Of a DNA stretch of 64,000 nucleotides, positions 1 through 11,102 are shown piece after piece. Positions within the stretch are counted from its first letter, which is position 1, and each line of letters opens with the position of its first letter. The notes beneath the pieces were generated by a model that did no database searches, was not told the DNA's origin, and was given only the letters and a program-made list of their open reading frames with translations. This stretch comes from Lonicera japonica. Lineage: Eukaryota > Streptophyta > Magnoliopsida > Dipsacales > Caprifoliaceae. The stretch spans positions 31,985,248 through 32,049,247 of the forward strand of contig CM038467.1 in assembly GCA_021464415.1 (NCBI GenBank), read 5' to 3'. The translations under genes were made by a program, and so were the position numbers.

Positions 1-76
1 AGGCGACAGAGATGATAGTGCTGAATATAATAATGCTTGTAGCTACTTAATGTTTCTAATACTTACATTACTCTAA

Positions 77-313
77 GACCTCGTTTGATTCGGATATTAA
101 AAAGTGGGATGGAATTATTAATACCACTTTTTTTATAATACCTTATTTGATTCGCATAAATGTGTTGTGATTACTAATACCGGTACTAACTTAATATCAC
201 TCTTTGTGCTATAATTTAATACCAGGGAGAGGTGGTATTGTTTATACAGGATTAAAAAAAAGGAACCATATATTTTCAAAAATGTCATTACTACTATAAT
301 ATTTTCAAAAATG

Positions 314-349
<36 letters not shown>

Positions 350-640
350 TATTATTATTATTATTTTAATTTTTTTAAAAAAAATAATATTTACAATTTT
401 TTTTTTAAATTTTTAATTTTAAATTTTTTTTTTTTTAGTTTTGTTAGTCCAAAATATAATCTCGTATACAAGTTACAGAACCAAACATGGTATTAATATC
501 AATATGAGATATCCCAGTATTCATACTGTATGAATCAAATAGGGTATTGGTATTAAATTAATACCAGGATTAATAGCCCAGTACTATTAATACTTGTATT
601 ATTAATCCCACTGATCTTAATCCCTGAATCAAACGAAGCC
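77..640. mobile_element. Tourist-like (PIF/Harbinger) MITE
   Basis: The two ends are inverted copies (GACCTCGTTTGATTC at the left, GAATCAAACGAAGCC at the right) and the element is flanked by a TAA direct repeat at 74-76 and 641-643. A 3-bp TAA/TTA duplication is the hallmark of PIF/Harbinger MITEs. The interior is AT-rich, repeats the TTTGATTC motif, and contains an ACT-trinucleotide microsatellite at about 314-348 followed by a TTA run. There is no coding potential; the short open frame over the microsatellite is low-complexity. Confidence 0.8.
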
Positions 641-654
641 TAAATATATTATTT

Positions 655-845
655 TGTTGGCAACGGCCTAGCAGAGTGATAAGTGCTGGCCGACATCTGG
701 AAAGGGTTGGGAAGGAGGTCAAGAGTTCAAATCCTATCGATTTAACTCAAAAGTAAATATATAAAATAAAAGCACATGTGTTTGTTGTCTAAAATTGTTC
801 TTTCTAATGTTACAATAGTAAACCTAGGCACAGAATATCATTAAA
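655..845 (+). repeat. tRNA-headed SINE-like repeat, copy A
   Basis: The head resembles a tRNA promoter: a box-A-like GGCCTAGCAGAGTGATAAG and a box-B-like AGTTCAAATCC. The tail (TTGTTCTTTCTAATG, then CCTAGGCACAG) is shared with repeats at 15.3, 23.1, 45.8 and 50.5 kb. It is nearly the reverse complement of the copy at 15.3-15.5 kb inside the FBX-1 5'UTR intron. In every unit it lies antisense to the F-box gene, so it was probably present before the units duplicated. No target-site duplication is clear. Confidence 0.55.
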
Positions 846-1088
846 CTTTAATTGCCGAGGTCGAAATTGCAAGAAGTTTTTTCAATAGTGGATAGTCTCT
901 TTGTTACGTGTTACAACTTAGTATAATAATAATAATAACATACAGTAGTTTTTGAATCCTAAGAATATATAAGGGAGAAAAGACCACGCAATTAAGATTG
1001 TGTGATGCTTTTCGAAAGATGAATAGTGCCTCTAACACCGGTTACAAACTAATATACATATATATATATATATATATAGATATAACAC

Positions 1089-1545
1089 TGATATCATGTA
1101 GTTTCAAGCAATGCTTAAATTGAGCTTGATTACCTCGGGTTTTCTATACAAAAATTGCAAATCCTGCAAACCTACTTTAACCACCTCAATTTTATTTTTT
1201 TAATAAGAAATTAAACATTGTTTAAAGCAAAGCAATAAGATTAGGGCTAACCTTTGTCCGTTAATTAAGATAAAACTAAGAATTGAAGAGTTGCTATTAA
1301 GAATTCTAAGGGAACGAACACAAAAATCTCGAAATCAAAATCGATTTCACAAAAAAAATAAGCGAGAGAGAAAGAAGAAGGCACATACCAACTTTTCCCT
1401 AGATTGGGATCGGAGGAACAGTTCAGATCAAAGTGAAAATAAAATAGGAAAAAAGAAGAAGGAAAAGGTCCTTATTATAAACTTAACGACCAATCTGACT
1501 GTCCGAGGAGCTTTTTTGCAAAGGTCCTTTTTTTGGCGGTAAAAG
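1089..1545 (-). pseudogene. Orphan 5'UTR exon and intron of an F-box unit
   Basis: On the - strand, a splice-donor-like site (AAGTTG|GTATGTGC) ends an exon beginning at 1389. The following intron (1388 downward) matches the 5'UTR introns of FBX-3, FBX-6 and FBX-1, with landmarks TTAATTGAGCTT-like, GGGTTTTCTAT, AAATTGCAA and the phrase AGCCCTAATCTTATTG. SINE copy A follows in the expected order. The coding exon is not in the window. Either it was lost, with the MITE at 77-640 occupying part of the site, or it lies just left of base 1. Confidence 0.55.
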
Positions 1546-2065
1546 ATCAAATTATGTTTTATTAGTTTTGGTTTTTCTTCCTATTGATAGTTCTGTTAGG
1601 TTTTGGAGGGGAGGGGATTGAACCATGAGTCCTGTCGTAAGTATCATGTACTTGAATATCTGAGCTTAAGTTCGGATCTTATGTTGTATTAATTTTGGCC
1701 GTTTGGCACCGCAATATGATATCTAATCATTTATGTCATATTATAAAAGTAATTATTATGTTCGTTAGAATAACGTATGAAATTAAAAGTATGTAGTATA
1801 ATTTTTTAAAATAATAATATATTATAATAAAAAATAGTTATTTTTACAATAAGAGTTCCCTAATAAAATATGAAGTTATTTGATCAAGTGGTATTCAACG
1901 TGTTTTTCAAACTTAATGCGGTGAGCCCAAGTCCTTACATCATTACTGTTTTTATTATAATTTTTGATAGGGTAATATAAATATACCAAAACCCAATTAT
2001 TATTTTAATTTTAATTTCATCTATCAAAAAATCCCTCCTCACACTTTATATGCGGTATATATATA

Positions 2066-2868
2066 GGGTGTTCTTAAATCCACTCATAAAATTCGTCTTC
2101 TCACTCCAGTATGAGAATACTTTTTTCTCACTCCACCAATTTTTTAAAAAAACTTGCAATTCACCCCAGTGGTGGGGTAAGTTTACTAAAATAATACAGG
2201 GACGATAATGTTTCGTCGCTAAAAATAAAAATATTAAATAATATTAACTTTTTCATTAAAATAAAATATAATAAAAAAAATTTACATCGTTCTTGATAAA
2301 ATTTATTAAAAATTACATACAAGTATAATACCTATGAAAAAAAATATAAAATATTAATTGTAATAAATACATTTTTAACGATTATATGATATTTCATATC
2401 ACAAATCATAGATATTTTATAAAATATTAACTGTAATAAATACATTTTTATTTGAGATTAATAGATGTTGTTCACTATCCAATTGTAAGTTTTCACCATT
2501 GATGGGTGATGGTTATTTAGAATCTTTTGTAAAAAGCCAACCACTTTGGTGGATCCTCAGTGACATATATAGAGAAGAGCAACTGAACTTTTGTGGTTTC
2601 TGCCTAGTTGCACCATTAAGTGGCGATGGCAGCACAATCTTTCTACAAAAACCGGAGATAATTGTTACATCTTTCTGCAGAAAATCAAAGCAAAGTTTTG
2701 TAATTAATTTTTTATTTTTCAAAATTGAAGTAGTGAGAAGATAAATTATCGGCGTTTTTTTAATGTATAGAAATTGGGTAAATAGAATGGATTTTACCTT
2801 ATCTTTTAATTTAAGATTTAGGTAAGTTTGACTTTTAATGGGGTGAGAAGACGGATTATGTGGGTGCA
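2066..2868. mobile_element. Terminal-inverted-repeat element, right end damaged
   Basis: The left end (ATCCACTCATAAAATTCGTC, then TTCTCACTCCAG) reads inverted at the right end (GGGGTGAGAAGACGGATTAT, then GTGGGTGCAT). The outermost left bases (GGGTGTTCTTAA) are missing at the right end, where a TA microsatellite now sits. A second copy of the left half lies at 9888-10220. Both flanks are TA-rich, so the target duplication cannot be read. No transposase is visible; the superfamily is not determined. Confidence 0.55.
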
Positions 2869-3549
2869 TATATATATATAATTTGCAATTATTAATATTA
2901 TAATCAAAATGGTTGAAAATCAAATTTACTAGTTTACTAATTGGTATGTGAAAAATAGGAAAGCAATGCCAAACTGCATCCGTATATTTAAAAAAATTTG
3001 GTTAAACTTTAATTTTCCATTTGTTTCTCTTTTTTATAAACAGTATTATAAGTACAAAAATTATAATTATAATTATTTTAATTAAAGTTTATTTTTTGAT
3101 AAATAGGAAGAGTTTTAGATTAAAAGTTAGGGTTTCAGATTGAGAGTTCGTACGTGTAAGAATTTAAGTACTATTTATCTAAAACAAATGAGTGGTGAAG
3201 ATCACTTTGTACTACAAGTGTAAAAACTCATTGGAATTTTTTTAATAACTTTTATGGATTAAAATACTTGGAATATTTATGCTATTAACCATATTTGGTA
3301 TTTTATATATAATTATTTGATTGTTTTGTATTACTTATTTTCAATAATTTTGAAATTGGTGTTGTTTGTATCATTATATGGTTGTTAATTTCAATATCAC
3401 ACATCGTAGGCATTATAAATCAGTATTTTGTTCGGATATTCAATTCTAATGAACACTAAACATGGAGATAGAGTTATCTTATCAAATCATTTTTATCCTG
3501 TGTGTCAAATACAACTTTAATCAATTAAACTAACAACCAATACACTCAC
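2869..3549. other. AT-rich intergenic DNA
   Basis: Strongly AT-rich sequence with short imperfect runs. I see no gene, no clear transposon end and no homology to the other units in this window. Confidence 0.4.
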
Positions 3550-3760
3550 TATTCCAGAAATTCAATCATCAAAACTACAACATGCACTCAAAGAATCAAA
3601 ATCGATTTCAATGAATAGCATCAAAATAACCGAGTCACCGAAAAAAAAGAGTAAATAAAATAAGAAAATTTAGAGAGGAAACACATACCAATTTTTTTGC
3701 GGTGAAACTGAGGATCATCCGAGTGAAAAAAAAAAATTTACCTTTTTTTATAAAGGGAAA
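3550..3760 (-). pseudogene. Second orphan 5'UTR exon of the F-box unit
   Basis: On the - strand the sequence reads TTGCGGTGAAACTG in reverse and ends in a donor-like AAATTG|GTATGTGT, with the exon starting at 3689. The flank carries ATCGATTTCAATGAATAGC, close to the sequence next to the FBX-7 5'UTR exon (ATTGATTTCAACGAATAGC near 52405). No coding exon follows it on the - strand, so this is a detached fragment of the duplicated unit. The homology is short and this is an inference. Confidence 0.4.
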
Positions 3761-6180
3761 AAATAATCTCTGTGTTCGTATTGCCAAAAGACTTACCTTT
3801 TTCAATTTTTTTGGTGGTATTGCAACAGCTAAACTAATTTCTCCCTTGAGTTTGATTGTTTTCCCACCTCACTCCTTAAAGTTTTACTTATTTCATTTTG
3901 ATTCTCAAAGTTTGGGCTGTATTTCGCTTTTATTCAAAATTGGATGTCTTGTCAAATTTTTGAATAGAAACTCCATTTTTTTGGATGGATTGTCTAGATG
4001 CCACATGGATTTCTTAGTCCAAAAAATGACGGAAATCCACTTTTAAATGAAAGTGAGATGTAGCTCAAACTTTAAGTAATAAAATGAGAGGAACGTTACT
4101 TTAAGTACCAAAGTTAAAAACAGAGGCAAACTTTAGAAATAATTGATGGGAATCCAATAGTGGGTGAAAGTTAGACGCAATTCAAACTTTAAGTAGCATA
4201 ATAAAATGAACAAAACTTTAAGTACCAAAGATTAAAAACAAAAATAAAAAAAATAAAAAGAGTTATTTATAAAAGTCACCCTTAAAGTTTACATCCTGTC
4301 TCACTTTGGTATACGAAGTTCAAAAATGCATAAACTCATACATGAAGTTTCACATGCGTCTCACTTTCTCCCATTTTTGGGTGTACCGTTTAAGAAGTTG
4401 ACAGAATTAGTCATGTAAATGACACATGAGGGGCAAAAGTTGGAAAACATTGTTCTAACTTTCACCTAAACCAATATTCACTTACAATATATATATATAT
4501 ATATATGTATATACATATATATATAAGTTTAAAGTCTATTTCTGGTACGGATCGGGCATTTTTATGACGTGTTTTTGTCGTAAAACATCAACGGATGTTT
4601 TTTACGATGAAAAAAAGTTGTAAAAATGATCGGTTTGTACATTTGAAAATTTTCGTATAAGTTTATATCGGGGAAACAAACCAGACAAGGGCAAAAACAA
4701 CAGTGGAGAGAGAAATTGAAAAGCAATAAGAATCCACCCACCTTTGTTATTGTGTGAGAATGATCGTGGGGAAGGCTTCTGGACTGATACAAATCCTTGC
4801 AGAAGATTCAGATCTTGTGATAATTATGGGGTAAGATTTTGGGTTTTTCCTCCATATTCTTTTCTATTTTGATTCACAAATTTATTTCTTCATATTGTAG
4901 AATAATGGCTATGGGTATTTTGAATGGATTGATCCCCCTATTTGTGCAAGATCTAAATATATTATTCTTGAGTTACTGAGAATAATCAACAAAGGTGAAT
5001 AAGAGCTTGAAAGGAGGAGGAAGAGAGAAAAAAAATGCTGATTATGTTTGTGTGTATTGTAATGTTTGTGTATATTTCTATCAGGGAAGAATTGAAAAAA
5101 ATACAGGTCTATGTTTTAAGGATTTTGGGTTGTATTGTATTTCGGCGATGAAGTAGGTGTATTTGGGTTGTTATGTTAATTTGTTTTAATTAATGAAATG
5201 AATGCCACTCTATTTTGACAGTGGAAATGAATGTGGTGGTAAAGTAGATCGATTGTCCTTTGTACATATAGATGCAATTCAATGTGAAGGTGGTTGATGA
5301 ATAATTTCACTAAAAAATGAACACTTTAAATGGGCAAAAGAAAATCATCCTTGCATTTTATTCAATAAAACAGTGCTCATTACAATATGTCTAAATCAAA
5401 TAGTTTAACACAAACCAAAAGTAGTACCATCATCATCATACACTTCCAATATAACCATCATCATACATTTGTACTTAACAAGAAACTAAAAGTAGTACTA
5501 ATACAATCATTATAAACGTCTAAACTACAGCATTAAATACAAAAAATCACTTGATCAAACTTCAAGGTCATTTTCTTGCCTTTGCCGCTCTAAGAATGTG
5601 ATGTATTTCTTCCTTCCTATAAAGATGTGCTTAGGTGGTAATAGCACTGCTACCTTGATATATTGTTTACATGCGAATAACTGTTACTCCCCTCACATTC
5701 AACTTTTGCTCTCTTTAGAGTGATAGGCTTAGTTCATACTGCTTTACCTCTATTTAAACCTTCAAAAGCCGTGTGAACCTGTATTGTAAATTAACTTTGC
5801 ATGCGACTAGCTTGATCTATTTAAACCTTAAGTGGTAATAGCACTGCTACCTTGATATATTGTTTGCATGTGACTAGCTGTTACTCTCCTCACATTCAAC
5901 TTTGCTCTCTTTAGAGTGATAGGCTTAGTTCATTACTTTTAGTACAAAACACAAGAAGACAATGACTAACACCATGCATTACGTACAGGGGATTATGTGG
6001 CATTGGATTGTGTAGCATTATTCTACAAAATGATTAATTGGATTAGTTATTGAAATCCAAACATGAGGGGAAATTAACTCAAAAGTAATGAAAATTAGCA
6101 ACTTATAAGGTTGTTTACCCTTTCTTTGAACTGTTACTGCTGCCAGCTGCTGCACTCCCACCACCAGTTTTAAGCATTGT

Positions 6181-8130
6181 GCAACTCCTTTTGTTGTGCC
6201 CAAGTGTGCCACAAATAATACATCTCAATGATTTCTGATGCCTTTTCTCTAGCTTTGTAGGATCCTTCTATGGTTCATCAGCTATCTTCCTTATTTTATT
6301 CTTCTTTTGGCTAATAGCCTAATTGGGGATCATACTTTGGTGGTAACACAATAGGCATTGAATTCTTAGGCCAGATGTCCATTCCATTAATTGGGTTGAT
6401 GATGGGCTTATAAATCTTCTTGTATATTTCAATATGATGACATTGATGTACATATCGTTTCACTTATTCGCTTAGGAAGTACATGCATGAAATGCCACCT
6501 TGATATAACGTTTGCGTGTTACTAGCTGCTACTCTCCTCACATTTAACTTTGCTCTCTTTAGAGTGATAGGCTTAGTCCATACTACTTTACCATTATTTG
6601 AACCTTCAGAAGCCGTGTCGACATGCATTGTAAAAAGATAGATTATTTTAGTACAAAACACAAGAAGATAATGACTAACACCATACATTACTTATAGAGG
6701 ATTGTGTGGCATTGTTCCGCAAAATGATTAGTTCGATTAGTTATTGAAATCCAAAAATAGGGAAAATTAACTAAAAAATAATGAAAATTGGAAACTTACA
6801 GGTTGTTGGCCCTTCCTTTGACTGCTACTGCTAGGCCTGGCAACGGGTCGTGTACGGGTCGGTTTCGTGTCGGGTTAAAATCGTGTCGGGTGAAAAGTGC
6901 CTCCACCCGTACACGACCTGTTTAATAAACGGGTGAAAAATTCAAATTCAAACACGACCCGTTTAATTAACGAATGACACGACCCGATTCGTTTAACCCG
7001 TTTAAAATAAACGGTTCAATTCGGGTCGTATACAAATAACATATAGTGACCCGCTAATAATTTAATTAAGTAATTTATATATATATATATAAATTATATT
7101 CGGGTTACACAGGTTATAAACGGGTTTACACGACCCGAAATCGACTCGTATATATTCTTACCGGGTTAAACGGGTTTTATTCGGGTCTCGCGAATATACA
7201 CGAAATTGACTCGTTTAATAAACGGGTTTGGCGGGTCAACCCGATTATGACCCGCACCCGTTAAGGGTTCACCCAAACCCGGTAAATTCGTGTCGATTTT
7301 GTGTCGTGTTATCGTGTCGTGTTATAAATTGCTGGGCCTAGCTACTGCTGCTAATTACTGCACTTCCACCACCAATTTTGGGCATTTTGTAACTCCTTTT
7401 GTTTTGCCCAAGTGTGCCACAAACACTACATCTCAATAATTTTTTATGCCTTTTCCCTAATTTTGTAGTATCTTTTTATAGTTCATCAGCTTTCTTCTTT
7501 CTTTTATTCTCCTTTAGCCTACCTAATTAGGGATCATACTCTTGTGGTAACACAGTAAGTATTGAACTTTTAAGCCACATGTCCATTCCATTAATCGGGT
7601 TGATGATGGGCTTATAAATCTTTTTGTATATTTCAATATGATGACATTGATGTATATATCCTTTCACTTCTTTACTTAGGAATTACATACACGAAATGCT
7701 TTGAGGGTAAGGTGTGTCACTCAATTCCCACTTACCATAAGAGCAAGTCATGTCAGACATGTCAACTGTGTACTGAGCCCCAAACATAGCAGTGACTTGA
7801 AACTTTTTATTACCACTACAAGTGGCAATGCAACCTCCTGCTTCCTTCTTTGCTATTTCAATCATCTCTTTAATCTTGGGACAGATTAAACCATCTTATT
7901 TCTCCATTTTCTCCTTGCAAGCTTGCATCCTGCTCATCATATAATTTCTCACCCCTTCAAGCAAACCAAAATGGGCTTACTTCTAGCACGTAGAATACAT
8001 TTGTTAAAATTTTCACAAATGTTATTAACAAGTATATCACACTTTAAGAAAGTAGAGAAATGAGACCTAGACCAATGCACACGTTGCTTGTTTGCAAGCT
8101 AATTATCTGCAGCTTCATCAATATAAAAAA
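6181..8130 (-). pseudogene. Broken MuDR-type transposase, C-terminal half
   Basis: Reading down the - strand: near 8.1-7.9 kb come peptides like FSTFLKCDILVNN and SKPILVCLKG, matching the MULE transposase region before the SWIM finger. At 7865-7683 lies a degenerate SWIM zinc finger (YTVDMSDMTCSYGKWELSD; the family usually has CSCRKWEL...CxH, so zinc ligands are lost). It is followed by the conserved block HIEIYKKIYKPIINPING, read clearly at about 6.37-6.47 kb. Last, at 6222-6181, is an intact CCHC zinc knuckle (CIICGTLGHNKRSC). A second, damaged knuckle (GHN changed to GQN, last Cys to Tyr) lies near 7.4 kb, showing that the C-terminal part was duplicated in tandem. The N-terminal DDE catalytic core is absent. 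Stops and frameshifts make it a pseudogene. Confidence 0.75.
6833..7341. mobile_element. hAT-type MITE nested in the MULE
   Basis: The element has inverted ends AGGCCTGGCAA and TTGCTGGGCCTAG, and is flanked by the 8-bp direct repeat CTACTGCT (6825-6832 and 7342-7349). Removing it restores sequence parallel to the other copy of the transposase tail at 6.12 kb. The interior is unusually GC-rich and repetitive (CGGGTCGTGT, AACGGGTTT and their complements), so it can fold on itself. An 8-bp duplication fits the hAT superfamily. It inserted after the MULE tail had been duplicated. Confidence 0.8.
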
Positions 8131-8498
8131 TTATTTGCATTACATTCTCACCTATGCACAATCTTCCAACTCATTTTAGGGTTTAATTACTTGAATCGGT
8201 GACGAATTTAGGGTTTATTTGCTTCAATCTATGGTTTTTTTCTCTATCAGATTAGGTTTTGATTTTCGATTCATCAACAACTGTTTAGGCACGCTGTAGT
8301 GTTTTCCCTCTTTGCCCCTCATATGTCTTGCACATAATTAATTCCATCAGCTTTTTAGATAGCCCGTCCAAAAAATTGGGAGAAAGTGAGACGCGGGTAA
8401 AACTTCATGTATAAACTTATGCATTTTTGAACTTCGTGGACCAAAGTGATACAGATGGTAAACTTTAGGGGTGATTTTGTAAATAACTCAAACAAAAA

Positions 8499-9025
8499 TG
8501 CACCAAACTTTAGGAGTATGAAAGGTCAATTATGCAATTAAAGTGAAAAAAGAAAAATAAAAGAAAAAAGTAAGGCATAAAAATATATCATCTTAATTTT
8601 AGAAACTAGGGAATGCCATTTGCCTTTCTCGATACCAAAATTAAAGTAAGAAGTTTAACAAGGGTTGATTGAAATTTTCAATACCAAATGCCTTCGTTAT
8701 AATTTTGAATTTTCTATAACTTTTATTTTTTTTAATATTTTCTGCTTGTTTTAATTTTTTGGAAATGGTATTAAGAAAAAATTATAATTTTTTTTTCAAT
8801 TTGTGTTAAAACGAAAAGGTTTTAGGTTGAAGGCTATAGTTTAAGATTAAAAGTTTAAAGTAGTAAGTATTTAAGTACTATTTTTATATAATAAAGTGAT
8901 TAGTTACGACCGGAAATAAATAAGTGATCAAGAGTACTTTGTACTAGGAGTATCTTCACTGGCATAATTAAAAGAGCAAAGATAACAAAATTTACCTGTA
9001 TTATTTACAAAATGCACCACAATGG
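8499..9025. other. AT-rich spacer between MULE and hAT MITE
   Basis: Low-complexity AT-rich DNA. I see no gene or resolvable transposon ends here. Confidence 0.4.
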
Positions 9026-9033
9026 TATAGTTT

Positions 9034-9830
9034 AGGGCTGGACTCGGCACGGTTCCCGAACCGAAATCGCATATACAGAACCGAACCGAGAATTTCGGTA
9101 CTATCAAAACCAAAACCGTTTCTGAACCGAAATTACTTCGGTAGCCGAATTTTCGGTTTCTGAATTTTTTGGTAGTTCGGTAATATTTTCGGTATTCACC
9201 GAAATCAACCCCATATGCTTTCCAGCGTAAGAAGAAGGAGGAATTTGTAACTAAAATAAACTCCATAAGAACCCTAGAAGGAGTAGTAAGCCCCCTTTCA
9301 AGAGCCCTCAATAATTTCCCTTAAAATCGAATGTTTGATAGAAAGAGAGATGATTACTGATTGATCAAGTGCGACGGACGGTCGGTGGGAAGTGGCGTGA
9401 AGGTGGTGTGGCGGTGGACAAAGAGAGGCATGTAAGGTATACATATATACAAATATTTTGCAGAGAGAGAGAGGGGTATTGTAGAGAGAGAAAAATGGAA
9501 AAGAAGAAATATATGGTATAAATGAAATAAGTTGTAGAAGGTGTTGAAAGAAAGATGGTCACTGATTGCTCAGGTGCGGCAGCCGGCCTGTAGGAGGTGC
9601 GTGAAGGTGGTTTGGCGGTGGAGAGGGAGAGGGGCATGTAAGGTATTGTAGAGAGAGAAAAAAATGGAGAATGGGAAAAGGAGTCGGTGCCCACTGTTTT
9701 CGGTAACTGATATTCGGTAACCGATTTTCGGTAATTGATTTTAACCGGTTCGGTTTAGTACGGTTTTTTTTACTTTGGTTCGGTTTTTTTGGTTCGGTTA
9801 TCGGTTTTTCGGTTTAAAATGCCAGCCCTA
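9034..9830. mobile_element. hAT-type MITE with CGGTTCGG-rich arms
   Basis: Ends TAGGGCTGG and CCAGCCCTA are perfect inverted repeats, flanked by the 8-bp duplication GTATAGTT (9026-9033 and 9831-9838). Both arms consist of short repeats of TTCGGT/ACCGAA type. The middle holds a tandem duplication of about 200 bp: GGCGTGAAGGTGGTGTGGCG near 9.40 kb and a diverged copy near 9.60 kb, each followed by GAGAGAG runs. Open frames across it are low-complexity and unlikely to be genes. Confidence 0.85.
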
Positions 9831-9887
9831 GTATAGTTAGGTCTTAACAATCAGTTAGCCAATAATCAAATCCAGCTAATCAATAAG

Positions 9888-10220
9888 GGTGTTTTTAAAT
9901 GCACCAACAAAATCAATCTTCTCATCCAGTGTGGGAACACTTTCTTATTACCCTATCAGTTCTTTAAGAAATCTTGCACGTCACCCTAGTGGTGGGGTGA
10001 GTTTACTGAAACAATAAAGGGACGATAAAGTTTCGTATCTAAAAGTAAAATCATTAAATAATATTAAATTTTTCATTAATATAAGACATGATAAATAAAA
10101 TTTACATCGTTCTTAATAATTTTTATTAAATATTATGTCTAAATGGTACCTCAAAGATACAAAATATTAATAGTGACAAATATAATTTTAGCAATTATAT
10201 GATATTACATACAATTTTTA
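9888..10220 (+). repeat. Second copy of the 2.07-kb TIR repeat (left half)
   Basis: The sequence from GGGTGTTTTTAAATGCACCA through CTAGTGGTGGGGTGAGTTTA, AGGGACGATAAAGTTTCGT and TTTACATCGTTCTTAATAA follows 2066-2400 closely in the same orientation. The matching right end was not found. DNA from 10220 to about 11090 is AT-rich, with TA microsatellites at about 10358 and 10614, and no gene is visible. Confidence 0.6.
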
Positions 10221-11102
10221 TTGTTCCTTGCTCTTAAATGATTATTATCCATCTTTCAAATTTGTCTTACAAATTTTATTTTTATCAAATAAGTAAATAT
10301 AAGTCTTAATTTACTACACCAAAAACATTAAAAGATCAATTAGTTATTTGTAAATATATATATATATATATATATCATACAAATAAAAATTTTGAGTGAT
10401 GCTAGATATAAAAATTATGTCCAAGAGAAATTTGTTGAACAAAACAAATCTTCTTAAAGAAGAATTTAATAATAAAAACTTCAAAATAACAAACTAATAT
10501 ATTTTTAATCTGCAGCACACTGCAACCAAAACCACAAAAATTAAAAGTAATAATTTTGAGAATTTTAAACAAATATAAATAGGCTAATTAAATTTGCTAT
10601 ATTTAAAAGGATATATATATATATATATACATACGAGAACAAAACCTAGAATCTTAAGGCCATATAAGATCTGAAAAGTTAAAATCAAGTACACAACAAA
10701 AACAAGAGCAAAAGAATAATCATTTCAAGTATAAATAAATAAAAATCATGTGAAATATAAAAATTTGCTTGCAAGGCCTTTTTGCCTTGTAATTGGTTGG
10801 CTGTGCCTTCTTTTTATTTTTCAAGTTTGCTTGTTATATGACTATTTCGTAGTTGTGTTGGTATTTGTTGTAAAAAAAAATATGATGGAGAAAAAAAAAC
10901 CTCGCACAAAAAAAATGATTCATTAAGTAAATATAATTAAACATAATTAATATAATCACTCCACCTCCACCTCTGGCACTTAAAATCAACTTCGGCTCTC
11001 TTTCTTCGGTGAATTCTTCTCATTCTTCATCTCTGGCGACTTATTCTTTTTCCACCTTCTTCTTCTTCTTCATGTGTGTTAGCGTATATTGTATGTTAAC
11101 AT

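Larger units (their letters stand above)
4260..8489 (-). mobile_element. Decayed Mutator-like element (MULE) with long inverted ends
   Basis: About 185 bp at 4260-4445 is inverted at 8300-8489; both begin GAGTTATTTAYAAAA and share GAAGTTCAAAAATGCATAA and GTCTCACTTTCTCCCA. The flanks are AAATAAAAA (4251-4259) and AAACAAAAA (8490-8498), a 9-bp target duplication with one mismatch. Long inverted repeats with a 9-bp duplication define Mutator-like elements. The interior encodes a broken MuDR-type transposase on the - strand (separate entry). A segment of about 200 bp (CACTGCTACCTTGATATA-type) occurs three times, near 5.64, 5.83 and 6.49 kb, so the element grew by internal tandem duplication before or after losing activity. 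Confidence 0.8.

Noticed and set aside
2499..2923. Open frames of 81 and 136 codons on opposite strands
   Set aside because: Both lie inside the inverted-repeat element at 2066-2868, are AT-driven and show no domain.
9365..9694. 109-codon Ser/Pro/Thr-rich open frame on the - strand (and 8928-9311)
   Set aside because: It lies wholly inside the hAT MITE, in duplicated GAGAGA and CGG-rich sequence, and is best explained as repeat.
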